From: JAMWDF01 sp964645405
GTDB lineage: Bacteria; Ratteibacteria; UBA8468; B48-G9; DSTR01
NCBI GenBank assembly: GCA_964645405.1
Contig: CAZYCA010000022.1
Span: 1-46,775 of the forward strand
DNA length: 46,775 nt
Direction of reading: 5' to 3'
The notes under the pieces are model-generated. The model made no database searches. It was not told the origin of the DNA and worked only from the letters and a program-made list of their open reading frames with translations. Made by a program: the position numbers and the translations under genes. This document shows positions 33,289 through 43,838 of the stretch, in pieces (position 1 is the stretch's first letter; each line of letters starts with the position of its first letter).

Positions 33289-35850
33289 TTACCTGCTAAT
33301 GTATCTGCGGTCCATAATCGTATAAGTTGTTTTTCTTTCCCCTGCCCAGAAATCCGGCAGAGAAAAGCAGGCTGGTTTTTTCTCTACCTTTTCACTTTTT
33401 TTAGAAATCTTTTCCACCCAGATACTTACAAACGCGCCTGGCCAGCGCAGACGTAAAGTTGCCGATACGTAACCTGAAGGAACAAGATAACTTCCTGACA
33501 TCCGGATGATAGGTCGAATTCTGCGGTAAGGGTGGCGGCCTACTGATAAAAGTTCTGCCTGAGGTTTGCCAAAGTCTTTTAAGAATGTCTCGTCCCGGTA
33601 TACCTCCTTTCCCTGACAGGCTACAAAAAAGGTGAAAACATCTTTAGTTTTTTCCTGCAGGACTGTTCCTGCGGCTAAATTCTCGCCATCAGCAACTGCA
33701 TTCCAGGGAATAATCTCCCGCTTTCCGACCTGCTTGCGTTTCCCTGCATTTGTCCAGTAAGAATTCTTTATCTCTTCCATTTTACTGCGGTCTTCTGGGG
33801 TTATCATCTCTTCTTCCAGGTGCAAATCAACCAGAGCCCGAACAAAGGCTATCTCTCCGTCATTCAATGTAAGATGAAAACAAACCTGTACCTTTTTTTC
33901 TTTCTCAGAATTATTCCCCATCTGGACGCGGAGTGATTCCACGAACGGACAGGCAGAACAAACCTCTTGATTTAAAAGACAACTTTTATACCTCTTGCCT
34001 GATGGTGTCACCTCCAGCACAACCAGCTCCCCGCCAGCAAGCGGAACGGAAAATACGTCACCGTAGCCGTAAATTCCTGGCAACCGTTTCTGGTACGGGT
34101 AGGTAATTTCTACAGAATAAAGTCTGTTCGTTCTGTAGAAGTGCATCTTCTCATCAAGGCGAAGTTGTATTTTCTGGTCCTTCCAGTAAGCCGGGTTGTA
34201 AAGTCCAATAACTCCACAATTATCCTGATTGAAATGAGAATATCCATAAACATGGTAAGACTTCGGATCACCACCAACAGGTGTAGTATTTGCCAGGATA
34301 ATATCTGCCCGTTTTCTTGCCCACTGAATGACTTTGGCATAAAGTTGGCGATAGGTCTCTGATAAATTGGGAATGTAATGCCACATTTCCTCCACCTGAC
34401 CACCGCGTAGGTAAGCCATCACCACAGCATCTATGAATGTACGAAGGTCATACCCGTCTTTCTCTTCTGGTCCGAACAAGCTGTATGGAGGAACACAGGC
34501 GTACCAGATGGAAGAGAAGGGGAAAACACCTCTTTTCCACCAGCCGATTAAATTTCCGTCTATAAACTCATGCCGCAGACCACTTCCCTCGCCTGCATAA
34601 CTCCACAGAGCGTCCACATGAAACAGCCACCAGGGGCTGTGTTCCACTTCGAGATCCTCAAGAAAGATTTCTGGCTGCGCCTCACGAAGGGCTCTTGTGA
34701 TTTCAATGAAACTATCTGTAATGGCCTCCCTTCCGAATTTCGTCCCTGCGATATGTCCTCTGTGGTTACCGTGGGGACAGTCCCACGCTGTATGCAACCA
34801 GAGCCAGTCAAATGAGAAGAGGGAAGAACCATACCGTTTTACAAGTGTCAGAAGGTTGGTTTTCAGCTGTTCGTGAACGCGGGGATCAGCAAGGCAGTAA
34901 TAGCGAGAGGTAATCATATCAAAATGTTGGCGGTACCACTCACAATCTCCGGAAGCGCGGCCACCGCCGGTGTTGCAATGAAAACCCATTTCTGCTCCAA
35001 GCTCCTTTTTTGCGTTCTTTGCTAGCTGGCTGAGGGAGAACTTCTGTTCATTCTCAGGACGAACCAGCATGATACCTTTTGGCTCAAACCATCCGATATC
35101 CGCCAGTACATAGATAGCATCCACAGAAATCCCGTACTTTCTGAAGAAGCGCCCTTCCTCGGAAAGATCAATACCTTTTTTATGAAAAGGCGCACCGTAC
35201 TGGGTGTGGAATTTTCGGACAGGTCTGGCGCGGTTTTCATCAATGTAGCGGAAAAACCAGTTCCGAATCCTGTTATTCACTGTGTCAGGACAGACCCCAA
35301 CGACCGCTACCTTGCTCTGAATCGTTCCCTTCCTGCCCGGGTGGTGAACCAGGGAGACGGTCCCATCCCTGTGAGCCAGGTTGTACCCTGCAGGGTACTC
35401 CAGTCCGAGAAATATCTGCTCATCCCAGAAAACAGGCTGTCCGAAGCCACCGAAACAAAAAGTGGCACGCCTCTGTGTTTTGAAATGTTCCACCTCGATC
35501 TTGCGCACAAGTATGTCCCCTGCCTCAACTAAAATCTGTTTTCTGGTATAAAAATCATTCGTGCCGAGCCGATAAGTGATGGAAACGCCAATCCCGGTGC
35601 CTTCGTTCAGCAACCTTGTACGAAGGCACTGTTCCTTTGATGAACGGGAAAATGAGAGGGAGAGACAGCGAAAGTTCTGGCCTGTCAGGATTTTTCCGCC
35701 CTGGAGGACAAGAACAAACTCCTCCGAGCGCACAGGAAATTTTTTTCCGGTAAGAAGATTGACAAAACATACGGTCCGGACACCATCGGGACCAGACATT
35801 ATCTCCCTTTTCAGAAACCTGTTGGAAAGTGAAACAAATTTTTTCGTCAT
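33289..35850 (-). CDS. Large putative glycosidase, clan GH-D-like
   Basis: An 853-aa protein without a signal peptide. Residues ~1-215 look like the N-terminal beta-sandwich of GH36/GH27-related enzymes (ITYRLGTNDFYTRKQILVE). Residues ~230-560 look like a TIM barrel: VDAIYVLADIGWFEP, then SLFSFDWLWLHTAWD with D348 at the place of a barrel-end acid, and IFLEDLEVEHSPWW with several acidic residues. The C-terminal ~290 residues are beta-rich. No confident family match can be made by eye; a GH36-, GH97- or GH101-like enzyme are all possible. It overlaps the GH36 gene by 4 nt (ATGA), so expression is coupled. Confidence 0.6.
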   Translation of the reverse strand: MTKKFVSLSNRFLKREIMSGPDGVRTVCFVNLLTGKKFPVRSEEFVLVLQGGKILTGQNFRCLSLSFSRSSKEQCLRTRLLNEGTGIGVSITYRLGTNDFYTRKQILVEAGDILVRKIEVEHFKTQRRATFCFGGFGQPVFWDEQIFLGLEYPAGYNLAHRDGTVSLVHHPGRKGTIQSKVAVVGVCPDTVNNRIRNWFFRYIDENRARPVRKFHTQYGAPFHKKGIDLSEEGRFFRKYGISVDAIYVLADIGWFEPKGIMLVRPENEQKFSLSQLAKNAKKELGAEMGFHCNTGGGRASGDCEWYRQHFDMITSRYYCLADPRVHEQLKTNLLTLVKRYGSSLFSFDWLWLHTAWDCPHGNHRGHIAGTKFGREAITDSFIEITRALREAQPEIFLEDLEVEHSPWWLFHVDALWSYAGEGSGLRHEFIDGNLIGWWKRGVFPFSSIWYACVPPYSLFGPEEKDGYDLRTFIDAVVMAYLRGGQVEEMWHYIPNLSETYRQLYAKVIQWARKRADIILANTTPVGGDPKSYHVYGYSHFNQDNCGVIGLYNPAYWKDQKIQLRLDEKMHFYRTNRLYSVEITYPYQKRLPGIYGYGDVFSVPLAGGELVVLEVTPSGKRYKSCLLNQEVCSACPFVESLRVQMGNNSEKEKKVQVCFHLTLNDGEIAFVRALVDLHLEEEMITPEDRSKMEEIKNSYWTNAGKRKQVGKREIIPWNAVADGENLAAGTVLQEKTKDVFTFFVACQGKEVYRDETFLKDFGKPQAELLSVGRHPYRRIRPIIRMSGSYLVPSGYVSATLRLRWPGAFVSIWVEKISKKSEKVEKKPACFSLPDFWAGERKTTYTIMDRRYISR

Positions 35851-38075
35851 TCTTTTTTCTTTTTTTTGCGGGAAAAGTTTATGCAGACAGTGGTCGTATT
35901 ATCAAACAAAACGCTGAGCTTTACAACCCTGTGTGTCTGGCGCACGGAAAACTTTTCTGGTTGCACACGTCTTATCCGCCAGGTTCCGGGGACATGCAGT
36001 GTAAGAATACCGGTCCTTCCACTTCCGCACAGCGAGATATGGAGAACTCCAGCGCTCTCCCACCGGTTTTCCTGAATCTCAATTCCTCCCTGTGTGATAT
36101 GGATATCTGTGCCGATAACCTGCGGGTACCCTGTGTCCTTCCGCAGCGACACGACGGCACAACTGTGAGGCTCAAGACGGACAGAGAGTTTTTCCCGGAT
36201 ACACCCCAGGTACTTCTGGTCCCAGAAGGAAAACGCGTGGTACCGGTCTCCTTTCAGCCCGAGCCTCCTTTTCTCTACACTCTTCACCGCGGGTTGATCG
36301 GAGTAGTTGAAAAGACCTACGATCTTCCATCGTTCATCTTTATTGGAAACATTGAGTACAAGTACCTCCGGGATAGATTTCTCGAGGAAATCAATTGGAA
36401 TACCTGCTTTCCCATAAACCGGTAGTATTCGGGAGATGATGCCAAGCCGTTCCCGCGGCAAAGTCTTCATCCTGTCACCCAGGACGACGCTGGTCCCGGA
36501 AAGCGCAACTACCGATGCCCAGGTTTCCGCCTCACGGAGGGACAGTTCGGAACGGTCTGTCCGCACAACAAGGTAGTCACCGTCATTAATCCAGAACCGC
36601 CTGTGCATATAATGGCTGTTGAGAAGAGATTCAATACATCTTTTTACATTTCCGGACCCGTGGTAACGATCCCTTTCGCCAGCGTGGACATTTACTCTGC
36701 TCCAGTCCCACCGTGCGCCAACATCCTCTCCAACACGCATTCCATCACAGATTCCGAGAGATGGTCCGAAGCCCGCAGCTCCCAGGAGGAAGGTCCTCTC
36801 AGCCATACCGGATCGAAACGCCTCCAGTCCTTTCCTGAATGCCTCACAGCCGGTCGCTTCCGGATCGTGACGGATGCCGCGGACGTAGCCGATGGCGGAT
36901 GCGCCGTCCATCTTGATATACTGGAATCCGTACTCGCAGGTGATTATGTGCGCAAGTTGTCTGAGGTACTCCTGTGCCCCGGGGTGTGTGCCATCAAGTA
37001 CAAAAGAAGAACCAAGAACCGGTTGCCGTATGCACCTGCCTTCACAATCTTTCACCAGCCATTCCGTATGTTTTTTCGCGATACCGCTTGATGGGTGAAC
37101 GAAAAACGGTATGAGCCAGATACCTGGTTTGAAACCATATTCCCGTATCTTACCGGCAATCCATGCTGGTCCATGCGGAAACTTTTCCTGATCCCACTCT
37201 ATCCACATACCCTCCGGTTTGCAGTAACCGGCATCGATCTGAATGTACTCAACCGGAAACCGGTCATGGTACTTTTTCAGGTAACGAACGTTCTCCAGAA
37301 CGGCATCCTCGCATATGTCACCAAAGTAGTAGTCCCAGGTGGACCAGCCAGATGGTGAACAAAAATCTTTCAGGGTATTTGCCGCCTTTGCCGTTTCCTC
37401 TGCCCAGTCAAGAATCGCTTTTTTTGCAGATCTGGCAAGAATGACAACAAGTTCCTCAGAATGTACCTGCCCCCCAGGCATAAGAACGGTTTCCTCTGCG
37501 TCACATAGAGCCCGGAAACACTCCGGATTTCTCTCATCAAAACTCAGGAAAAACTTTCCGAACTGCCGCGAAGCTGTAACAAACCCTGCAACCATCGCTT
37601 CCTCAGGAGTGTAGAGACAAACCATCCCATCCGCTGAGAATTGGGTCCTAAGGTAGGTTTCCTCCCAGATATAAAGCGGACGTACGTTTCCACATCCTTT
37701 CCTCTGGGCAAAGATCCATGCTCTGGAAAGGGCAGAGGTGAAGCCCGGGCTTCTTCCACGGGCAAAGTTGAGCACAAAAGGTTCAAGCGACAAAATACGA
37801 ATAGGTCGCCCGGTTGTGTTCCGCAGGCAAAGTTTGAACCGAACGCTGTTTTCGCCCGGGCAGGTCTTCCAGCGAATCAGCGGGTACCCTGGCAGAGAGA
37901 ACTCAGCCGATTTTCCATTATCGGATACGCAACGGTAACTGGCAGCGGTGGATTCCATTCTGTGCTCAGTACGTTCTGCATCAATCCATACCACGCCGCA
38001 TCGTATGTCCCTGGCTGAAATACCTGCATATTCTATATCCAGTGTTCCTTCCTCCCACCGCCTCTCCACCTTCAT
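35847..38075 (-). CDS. GH36-like alpha-galactosidase
   Basis: A 742-aa glycoside hydrolase. Residues ~1-230 are a beta-supersandwich domain. The barrel starts GWSTWDYYFG (243-252) and includes VEYIQIDAGYC, FKPGIWLIPFF and VLDGTHP. YIKMDGAS places the nucleophile at D390. DGMRVGEDVG places the acid/base at about D451. A C-terminal beta domain follows. No signal peptide is present, so it is intracellular. It is preceded directly by the second GH36-like gene, with stop and ATG adjacent. Alpha-galactosidase is the usual activity, but alpha-N-acetylgalactosaminidase and others occur in the family. Confidence 0.82.
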   Translation of the reverse strand: MKVERRWEEGTLDIEYAGISARDIRCGVVWIDAERTEHRMESTAASYRCVSDNGKSAEFSLPGYPLIRWKTCPGENSVRFKLCLRNTTGRPIRILSLEPFVLNFARGRSPGFTSALSRAWIFAQRKGCGNVRPLYIWEETYLRTQFSADGMVCLYTPEEAMVAGFVTASRQFGKFFLSFDERNPECFRALCDAEETVLMPGGQVHSEELVVILARSAKKAILDWAEETAKAANTLKDFCSPSGWSTWDYYFGDICEDAVLENVRYLKKYHDRFPVEYIQIDAGYCKPEGMWIEWDQEKFPHGPAWIAGKIREYGFKPGIWLIPFFVHPSSGIAKKHTEWLVKDCEGRCIRQPVLGSSFVLDGTHPGAQEYLRQLAHIITCEYGFQYIKMDGASAIGYVRGIRHDPEATGCEAFRKGLEAFRSGMAERTFLLGAAGFGPSLGICDGMRVGEDVGARWDWSRVNVHAGERDRYHGSGNVKRCIESLLNSHYMHRRFWINDGDYLVVRTDRSELSLREAETWASVVALSGTSVVLGDRMKTLPRERLGIISRILPVYGKAGIPIDFLEKSIPEVLVLNVSNKDERWKIVGLFNYSDQPAVKSVEKRRLGLKGDRYHAFSFWDQKYLGCIREKLSVRLEPHSCAVVSLRKDTGYPQVIGTDIHITQGGIEIQENRWESAGVLHISLCGSGRTGILTLHVPGTWRIRRVQPEKFSVRQTHRVVKLSVLFDNTTTVCINFSRKKKKKE

Positions 38076-40514
38076 TCATCCCTCCCTGCCAGCCCTTGTA
38101 TCTCGTACGAACTTAAGCGACCAGTACATTTTTTTCTTTAAGAAATGAATTTCCTTCCTGATTATGACTGACGAATCTCTGTAATCTCTCGCCAGCCAGT
38201 GGCCCTGATGGTTGCGAAGACGGAACCCCGGTGGCATCAGGAAAAAGATGTTTCCAACTTCACCCTCTGGCCTGACCGCAACGCCGGACAGAACCGCTTT
38301 CCGATGGTCCCAAAAGACGGATAGAATCTCCACAGCACCTTGAAGCAGGTGCATGTCGGTGCTCAGAATCCATGGATGGTTTCGCACCCGGGTTATGCGG
38401 TACACGTTTACAGAGCAAGGCGGTACATGGCATTCAAACGCTTCTTTAAATGACCCGAGATACCTTTCGTTCCAGAAGTCATAAAGCCAGAAACAACCTT
38501 CGTCTCCGGCTCCAATCTCCTGACTTTTCAAAACGGTGCGGTAAGGTAACTCATCAAAATTGAACACCGCCACCACGAAGAATTCGTCCCAGTTTTTCTT
38601 CACCCTCAGGGAGAAAATACGGGGATAACCGTCAGGGTAAACGTTTCTAAAAAGGTCAACAGGGCAAGCCATCTCGAATGTCCTGGGAAGGCACTTTTTA
38701 ATCAGATTCAATCTCTCCTGGTGTATTCTACGGATATCATCACCCAGCATAATAGGACTTCCGGTGATGGCAAAAATAGTTGTTGCAATGCGCGCGTCGT
38801 TGAGAGGAACGGGCTTGTCCACTGTGAGAAGATTACAGTCGTTTATGAAAAGTCTCCTGTGTGTAAAAAAGGAGCATGCTGCATTTCGCAGTGTGTCTCG
38901 GTGGTTAGAGGCGACCTGGTCGTTGAGGGCAAAGGTTGCTGTGAAAAAATCTCGAAACGGCGGGTACAGAGGTCTGCCTTCCCCATAATCTGTGGATACT
39001 CGCATGGCGTCCACAATTCCAGTGTAATGCATGCCTGAACCGACTGCTGTCAGAATGTGTGTATCGCGGCCGGCTGCAAGACGTATTTTTGTCATCAGCA
39101 ATCGTTCAGCCGCCCGCAGAGACAGTGAGGGGTTATGAAGTTTAACGCCTTTTGTGCCACCGAGAAAGTCCAGCATGTAGTACCTGACCCCCAGTTTCCG
39201 ATACCTTTTGAAAACCTTCTGGATAAAATCGTGTGCCTGCGGGTGCGTTCCATCGAGAGTGTATACCCTGAAAGCTTTCCCCCTGCGGGGTCTCACGTGT
39301 GTGTAAGGCCAGACAAACTTTCTGATCCAGGGAAGTCCCTGCGGCATACGAAGTATCGCTGAACGCACCTGGTGGAAAGCACTTTTTGCATCTTCGAAGA
39401 CCCAGAAAGGAGCCACCCAGAGCCCTGGCTTGAATCCGTAACGCCGGATTTTCTTCAGCGTTTTGCCAAACCCTTCGGGAAACTTTTTTCTGTTGAACTC
39501 CAACCAGTTTCCAGGAAGCATATCATGGATATTTACAAGACTGATCCAGATATAATCAAAAGGAAATCCGGCAAGCCTCTTCCTGATCGCCTTACAGTTT
39601 TCCACCACAACATGTTGCGGACTTTCCCCTTTTTTACCGAAAACATCCACCCATGCGCCTCCTATCCATCCAGCAGGAGTATGTGCGGATAGACGAATGC
39701 GGTAGCGCTTGCGCACCACATCTGCCCAGCGTTCGAGCGCCGTGTAAGGGTTGTGCGAGAACTCGATGTAAAGATGCTCTGATTTTAAAAATGCTTGCGG
39801 TTGAATCATTGTTCCGTCAAGGTCGCAGAAGGCGCGCAGTTCAGCGATCCCTTTTCTTCTTGCGTAACGTACATGATGGCGGCACCCGAAACTATCAAAG
39901 GAGATGAAACCGGAAAGGAACGCATTCCCGGATTCAGGATTGTAAAGGTGGCATATCTCATTGGAATAATGGTTCCCTCCATCGCTGGTCAACATCTTCA
40001 CCCGGGAATTCTGGCCGGCAGGCGGAAGCCTTTCCTCCACCCCTGTCTCCCTGGAGAGGATGGGTGTTGAATCGCAGAATCCGAACTGAAGGAACGTTGC
40101 TCTTTCGAGGTTTTTCCCCAGCAGGACCATTCCACCATTTGAAGCGATTGCGTCAATCAGGAAACACCTGCCAGGACGTACCGGCTTTCCAGAGAGGTTT
40201 TTGATGAATGAATTCACGATGAGAAAACCATCCCTTAAGGAAACCTGCCAGCGTATTACCCAGCGAAAAAAGGGCTCCCTGAACTGAAACGTTCCTTCCA
40301 GCGTACGTCTCTCTCCGAGGACATCGCTGATCTTTCTAATTCTGAAGCTCCTGCTTGAGGCTTCATAGAGGGAGAAAAACCTTCCGTCTATCTCGAGGCT
40401 GCAGGTTGCGTTCTGAAGAGAAATGAGTGGAAAACCGGAAAGGAAAGACCATCTCAGTTTTTCTGTATCGAAAAAGAAACTGCCTATTTTGATGGTGCCA
40501 GCAGATTCATTCAT
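38076..40514 (-). CDS. Second GH36-like glycosidase
   Basis: An 812-aa paralogue of the next gene. The N-terminal beta domain covers ~1-275. The barrel includes WIGGAWVDVFG, FKPGLWVAPFWVF and YTLDGTHPQAHDF. YYMLDFLGG gives the nucleophile (D449), and DAMRVSTDYGE the acid/base (about D509). The C-terminal beta domain covers ~650-812. There is no signal peptide. It starts 3 nt after the (alpha/alpha)6-barrel gene. Sequence differences around the pocket (LDF for MDG) suggest a different substrate from its neighbour. Confidence 0.8.
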   Translation of the reverse strand: MNESAGTIKIGSFFFDTEKLRWSFLSGFPLISLQNATCSLEIDGRFFSLYEASSRSFRIRKISDVLGERRTLEGTFQFREPFFRWVIRWQVSLRDGFLIVNSFIKNLSGKPVRPGRCFLIDAIASNGGMVLLGKNLERATFLQFGFCDSTPILSRETGVEERLPPAGQNSRVKMLTSDGGNHYSNEICHLYNPESGNAFLSGFISFDSFGCRHHVRYARRKGIAELRAFCDLDGTMIQPQAFLKSEHLYIEFSHNPYTALERWADVVRKRYRIRLSAHTPAGWIGGAWVDVFGKKGESPQHVVVENCKAIRKRLAGFPFDYIWISLVNIHDMLPGNWLEFNRKKFPEGFGKTLKKIRRYGFKPGLWVAPFWVFEDAKSAFHQVRSAILRMPQGLPWIRKFVWPYTHVRPRRGKAFRVYTLDGTHPQAHDFIQKVFKRYRKLGVRYYMLDFLGGTKGVKLHNPSLSLRAAERLLMTKIRLAAGRDTHILTAVGSGMHYTGIVDAMRVSTDYGEGRPLYPPFRDFFTATFALNDQVASNHRDTLRNAACSFFTHRRLFINDCNLLTVDKPVPLNDARIATTIFAITGSPIMLGDDIRRIHQERLNLIKKCLPRTFEMACPVDLFRNVYPDGYPRIFSLRVKKNWDEFFVVAVFNFDELPYRTVLKSQEIGAGDEGCFWLYDFWNERYLGSFKEAFECHVPPCSVNVYRITRVRNHPWILSTDMHLLQGAVEILSVFWDHRKAVLSGVAVRPEGEVGNIFFLMPPGFRLRNHQGHWLARDYRDSSVIIRKEIHFLKKKMYWSLKFVRDTRAGREG

Positions 40515-40517
40515 ATG

Positions 40518-42785
40518 TTATTGGTAACGAACAAGGATGCTTGCTTTTGAAAGCGTTCCTGGAAGATTGATTAACTCCTTGTCACTCAAGAAATCCTTCC
40601 ATTCCCTCCCATTGACGGAAACACTCCGGATTGATCGGCGTTTCGGATCCCGGATGCGTAATAAAATCTTTTCAGGTTTGCTTCCATAATGTGGCATAAA
40701 ATCAAGAGTGGCTTCCATTGAACCATTTTTCTCCTCGATCGCAAAAGACACCGCTCCCCAAATCGTAGGAGCGTTTTCTACCTTGAGCCCTGTGTACCAG
40801 TGGCGGGGTGCAATTGAAGCAAGGTGCAGTGTGGATCCTTCTTCCCTCACAAGCATCATCCGCAGGAGCCGAATCTGCATAACATTGGAAAGGGTGTGAG
40901 GCTGGTAATGAAACTTCTGGCCATAGTGAGGATTGCCTTCAATCAGGTCCACAACCTCTGTGCCCGCGTAGGTGTCACGGTCCATACCGTAAGCGAGCAT
41001 GGCATAAAACCCCAGAAGGACACCCGGGATATCGTCCTTACGAATTTTCGTCAGCAGATAGCCATAGGAGTAGGCATGGTCAATCCCCGCGTACTCGCAC
41101 CACCTCTGCAATCCGAGAAGGATCGCCCCTCTTTTTTCCGCATAACTTATTGCCTGCCGGCACAGATCGCTTTCCGGGTCAAGGATTTCGGTTTCAAGAA
41201 GATGTCCGAGCGCGAAGGAGTAATAGTACCCTCCAAGAAACCGTCTTTCCAGAGAGCGGGAGACAGGCGTCATTGGAACCACAGTCAGCTCGCTTCGCTT
41301 CACGATGGCGCGGTGGTGCCAGAGAAAGGAGCCTTCTGGAATTCTCTGTCCAGGCGCCACCAGATCCTTCTCAGGGAAAGAGGCTTTTTCCATGGATTTA
41401 ATGATGGCTTTGCGGTATTCCTGTGCTTCGCGTGCGAGGCGGGATGCTTCCGACCCAATCCCGGCGCGTTTTAATGCCAGCGCCATCTCAGATATGCCAC
41501 GCCAGTTATAGGCATCGCTCATATAGCAACTATCTTCTTCCTGAATATCCGCTGTGTACTGGCCCCTGCGGATAAGCCCGTATACCAGTGAGTTTTTGTC
41601 CTTCATCTCCCGGTTCTTTCTCAACCACTCGATAGCCTTCCGCGCATGGGGAAGCAGTTTTTCAAACCCTTCCCGATCCCCTGATGTAAGATAGTACTGG
41701 GCGACGACAAAAAGAAATCCTCCATTATCACAAAGGCCGTACTTATGGAAGAAAAGCCCGTCCTTTTTCTGATAAAAAAGGAGAGCGCAAAGAACTTCAA
41801 ACGCTTCCTTGAAGTGACCTGTGAGAATCAATGCATGCACAGCGCCGAGGGCCGTAATCGCGTACACGTCGCCGTAGAAACCTGATCCGTCATGTGGCAC
41901 CGCACAACTTCTGCCGTGTATCTTAATTGCACGGGTATTGATCCGGTTGTAAACCTGCCAGGCACGGAAGGCATCATTCACCATTTTTTCCGGGGTATCC
42001 ACCTTCATCCCTTTTGATAAAAGGTCTTCCCAGAAATTCCGGCAGGCGAAGAGTTTTTTTTCAAAGGAAGATTCACGAATTGAAGAGATTTCTGGTCTGA
42101 TGTTCCAGCGACCGAAAAGCTCGCCGGTAAAAGGATACCCTAAAAGAGCGGTCAACTCCCTTTTTTGTTTACTGTTGCGGTATAACACCCTGAAGCAGTG
42201 GGTTATGGTCTCTTTTGGAGATATGGTTCCAGAATACTTCTTGATGATTTTCGGGTTTTTCGGGTCAGAACACATATGAATCCTGTACCGCCTGCGTTGC
42301 GTCGTTGGATTTTCCACCTGCCAGCGCACCAGAACCTCTATGTCTTTTTCTGAGGACATCCCTTCCGAGAAAGCAAAAACCGTCTGCCGGTATACAAGGT
42401 TTTGACACTCAACCTCGGTGGTCAGGATAGGAAGTCCATTCGCAAGAGAACGTCTGGTGTGTTCCCATCCGAAATGACGAACCGGTCTGGCCGGGTCCCC
42501 TATACGGAAGAAAATGATATCATTGGGTCCAATCTGGTTTGCCGGCCGGCAGTCGAAGTACCCCATCCCACCTCTATTGATCGTGCCGTCCCAGTCAACA
42601 CCAACGGCGACAGGGTAGTTCTTCAATCCGATGACGGTCCGCGTCTCCCTCATATGTGGAAGAAGATTTTTGAGGTTCTCAAAGCGTGGTTCCTCCACAC
42701 ACTTCAGAACTGTCTCGCCAAGGATATCACGAAGGTGCATCTCATCACGCAAAGGGTCGCCTCTATCGATCAATACAGTTAACAT
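40518..42785 (-). CDS. (Alpha/alpha)6-barrel glycosidase-like protein
   Basis: A 755-aa protein from ATG 42785, which has a GAGGAGG ribosome-binding site and avoids overlap with the esterase. The N-terminal ~240 residues are beta-rich. Residues ~260-640 are helical and look like a six-hairpin glycosidase barrel: NDAFRAWQVYNRINTRAI, DGSGFYGDVYAITALGAVHA and YGLCDNGGFLFVVAQYYL, with a catalytic acid plausible in this DNGG loop. The C-terminal beta part includes LHLASIAPRHWYTGLKVEN, a common ending of GH78/GH94/GH127-like enzymes. No signal peptide is present. The family and sugar are not resolved. Confidence 0.65.
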   Translation of the reverse strand: MLTVLIDRGDPLRDEMHLRDILGETVLKCVEEPRFENLKNLLPHMRETRTVIGLKNYPVAVGVDWDGTINRGGMGYFDCRPANQIGPNDIIFFRIGDPARPVRHFGWEHTRRSLANGLPILTTEVECQNLVYRQTVFAFSEGMSSEKDIEVLVRWQVENPTTQRRRYRIHMCSDPKNPKIIKKYSGTISPKETITHCFRVLYRNSKQKRELTALLGYPFTGELFGRWNIRPEISSIRESSFEKKLFACRNFWEDLLSKGMKVDTPEKMVNDAFRAWQVYNRINTRAIKIHGRSCAVPHDGSGFYGDVYAITALGAVHALILTGHFKEAFEVLCALLFYQKKDGLFFHKYGLCDNGGFLFVVAQYYLTSGDREGFEKLLPHARKAIEWLRKNREMKDKNSLVYGLIRRGQYTADIQEEDSCYMSDAYNWRGISEMALALKRAGIGSEASRLAREAQEYRKAIIKSMEKASFPEKDLVAPGQRIPEGSFLWHHRAIVKRSELTVVPMTPVSRSLERRFLGGYYYSFALGHLLETEILDPESDLCRQAISYAEKRGAILLGLQRWCEYAGIDHAYSYGYLLTKIRKDDIPGVLLGFYAMLAYGMDRDTYAGTEVVDLIEGNPHYGQKFHYQPHTLSNVMQIRLLRMMLVREEGSTLHLASIAPRHWYTGLKVENAPTIWGAVSFAIEEKNGSMEATLDFMPHYGSKPEKILLRIRDPKRRSIRSVSVNGREWKDFLSDKELINLPGTLSKASILVRYQ

Positions 42786-42847
42786 TTTGTCCTCCTCTTT
42801 CTCCATCGGCGCTGAGAGCAGGTTTTTCTCGGCGACACTGAGGAACA

Positions 42848-43807
42848 TTATCTGTTTTCTTCCGCAGTATTTTCACTTCCTTCCGAAGAAAGATGGGAAT
42901 CGAGGAACCGGTACGCCATTTTTCGAATCTTCCGCGGGAACGCATGGCCCTGGTCTGGATGGACGACAACGAGGTTGTCTCCCGCATTCAACGTTGCGTA
43001 CACGGCTCTTGCCGCCCGCACGCAGTCACGCACTCCCTCGACTGAAAAATCGGAATCGCGCAAAGGTGCGTTTATGAAGACTGCTCTCGGTGCGATTGCA
43101 GATAGAATATCGGAGAAATCAAAGGGAATCCTGGCCGGATCATTTCCATATACGGAAGCGATTTTGGGCATGTATTTAGGTATGGACCAGTTGGTGATAT
43201 TTCCGTTCAGGTACGTTGCGAATGAGCAGAATCCGCAACTGGTAACGGCTGCCCTGATACGCTCATCGAACGCTGCAAGAAATAAACAATTGTGGCCTCC
43301 GAGGGAATGCCCTATACATCCGATGCGGTGCGGGTCAACCTCCTCCATGGATTGAAGAAGATCAACCGCTGCCATATGGTTCCAGATAGCCTTCATCGTG
43401 GTACTCTGGTACCCGAGCAGATAAGGATTGATTGTGTATGTGCCGTAACCCGGGTAATCCGGGCAGCAGGTGACGTATCTCCGGAGCGCCAGTTCATGTG
43501 CGTAATGCAGATTAGCCAGCCCGGCAATTCCAGCGGGTTCATCCTTTCCGATATACGTGCTCTGGTGCAGACATAAAACAGCAGGCGACTTCCCGGAGAG
43601 ACCTGCCGGCAAAAGTATATGTGCGCGAACGCGATCGGCTGGTTCTGCGGCAAAGGTAATCGTTCTAAGGGTGTACCCTTCCAGAACCGTTTCCTTTTCC
43701 AACCGCACCTGGAGTGGAACCCGGCGTTCTTCTCCTGGAAGGGTTCCCATAACCTCCTCCATTCTCTTCAGGATCTCATGCCGTCGCTTTTCCCATCCGT
43801 TGTTCAC
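42848..43807 (-). CDS. Alpha/beta-hydrolase esterase (acetyl-xylan-esterase/DLH-like)
   Basis: A 319-aa cytosolic hydrolase. The nucleophile elbow is GHSLGG (S168), the Asp is expected in APLRDSDFSV, and the His in HPDQGHAFP. The N-terminal VRAHILLPAGL and SPAVLCLHQS strands carry the oxyanion region. GTG 43807 has an AAGGAAAAGGGAC upstream region. Family members remove acetyl or other acyl groups from sugars, which fits a glycosidase operon: it would deacylate the oligosaccharide before cleavage. The substrate is not known. Confidence 0.8.
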   Translation of the reverse strand: MNNGWEKRRHEILKRMEEVMGTLPGEERRVPLQVRLEKETVLEGYTLRTITFAAEPADRVRAHILLPAGLSGKSPAVLCLHQSTYIGKDEPAGIAGLANLHYAHELALRRYVTCCPDYPGYGTYTINPYLLGYQSTTMKAIWNHMAAVDLLQSMEEVDPHRIGCIGHSLGGHNCLFLAAFDERIRAAVTSCGFCSFATYLNGNITNWSIPKYMPKIASVYGNDPARIPFDFSDILSAIAPRAVFINAPLRDSDFSVEGVRDCVRAARAVYATLNAGDNLVVVHPDQGHAFPRKIRKMAYRFLDSHLSSEGSENTAEENR

Positions 43808-43838
43808 GTCCCTTTTCCTTGCTAATACGCATGGAGGG

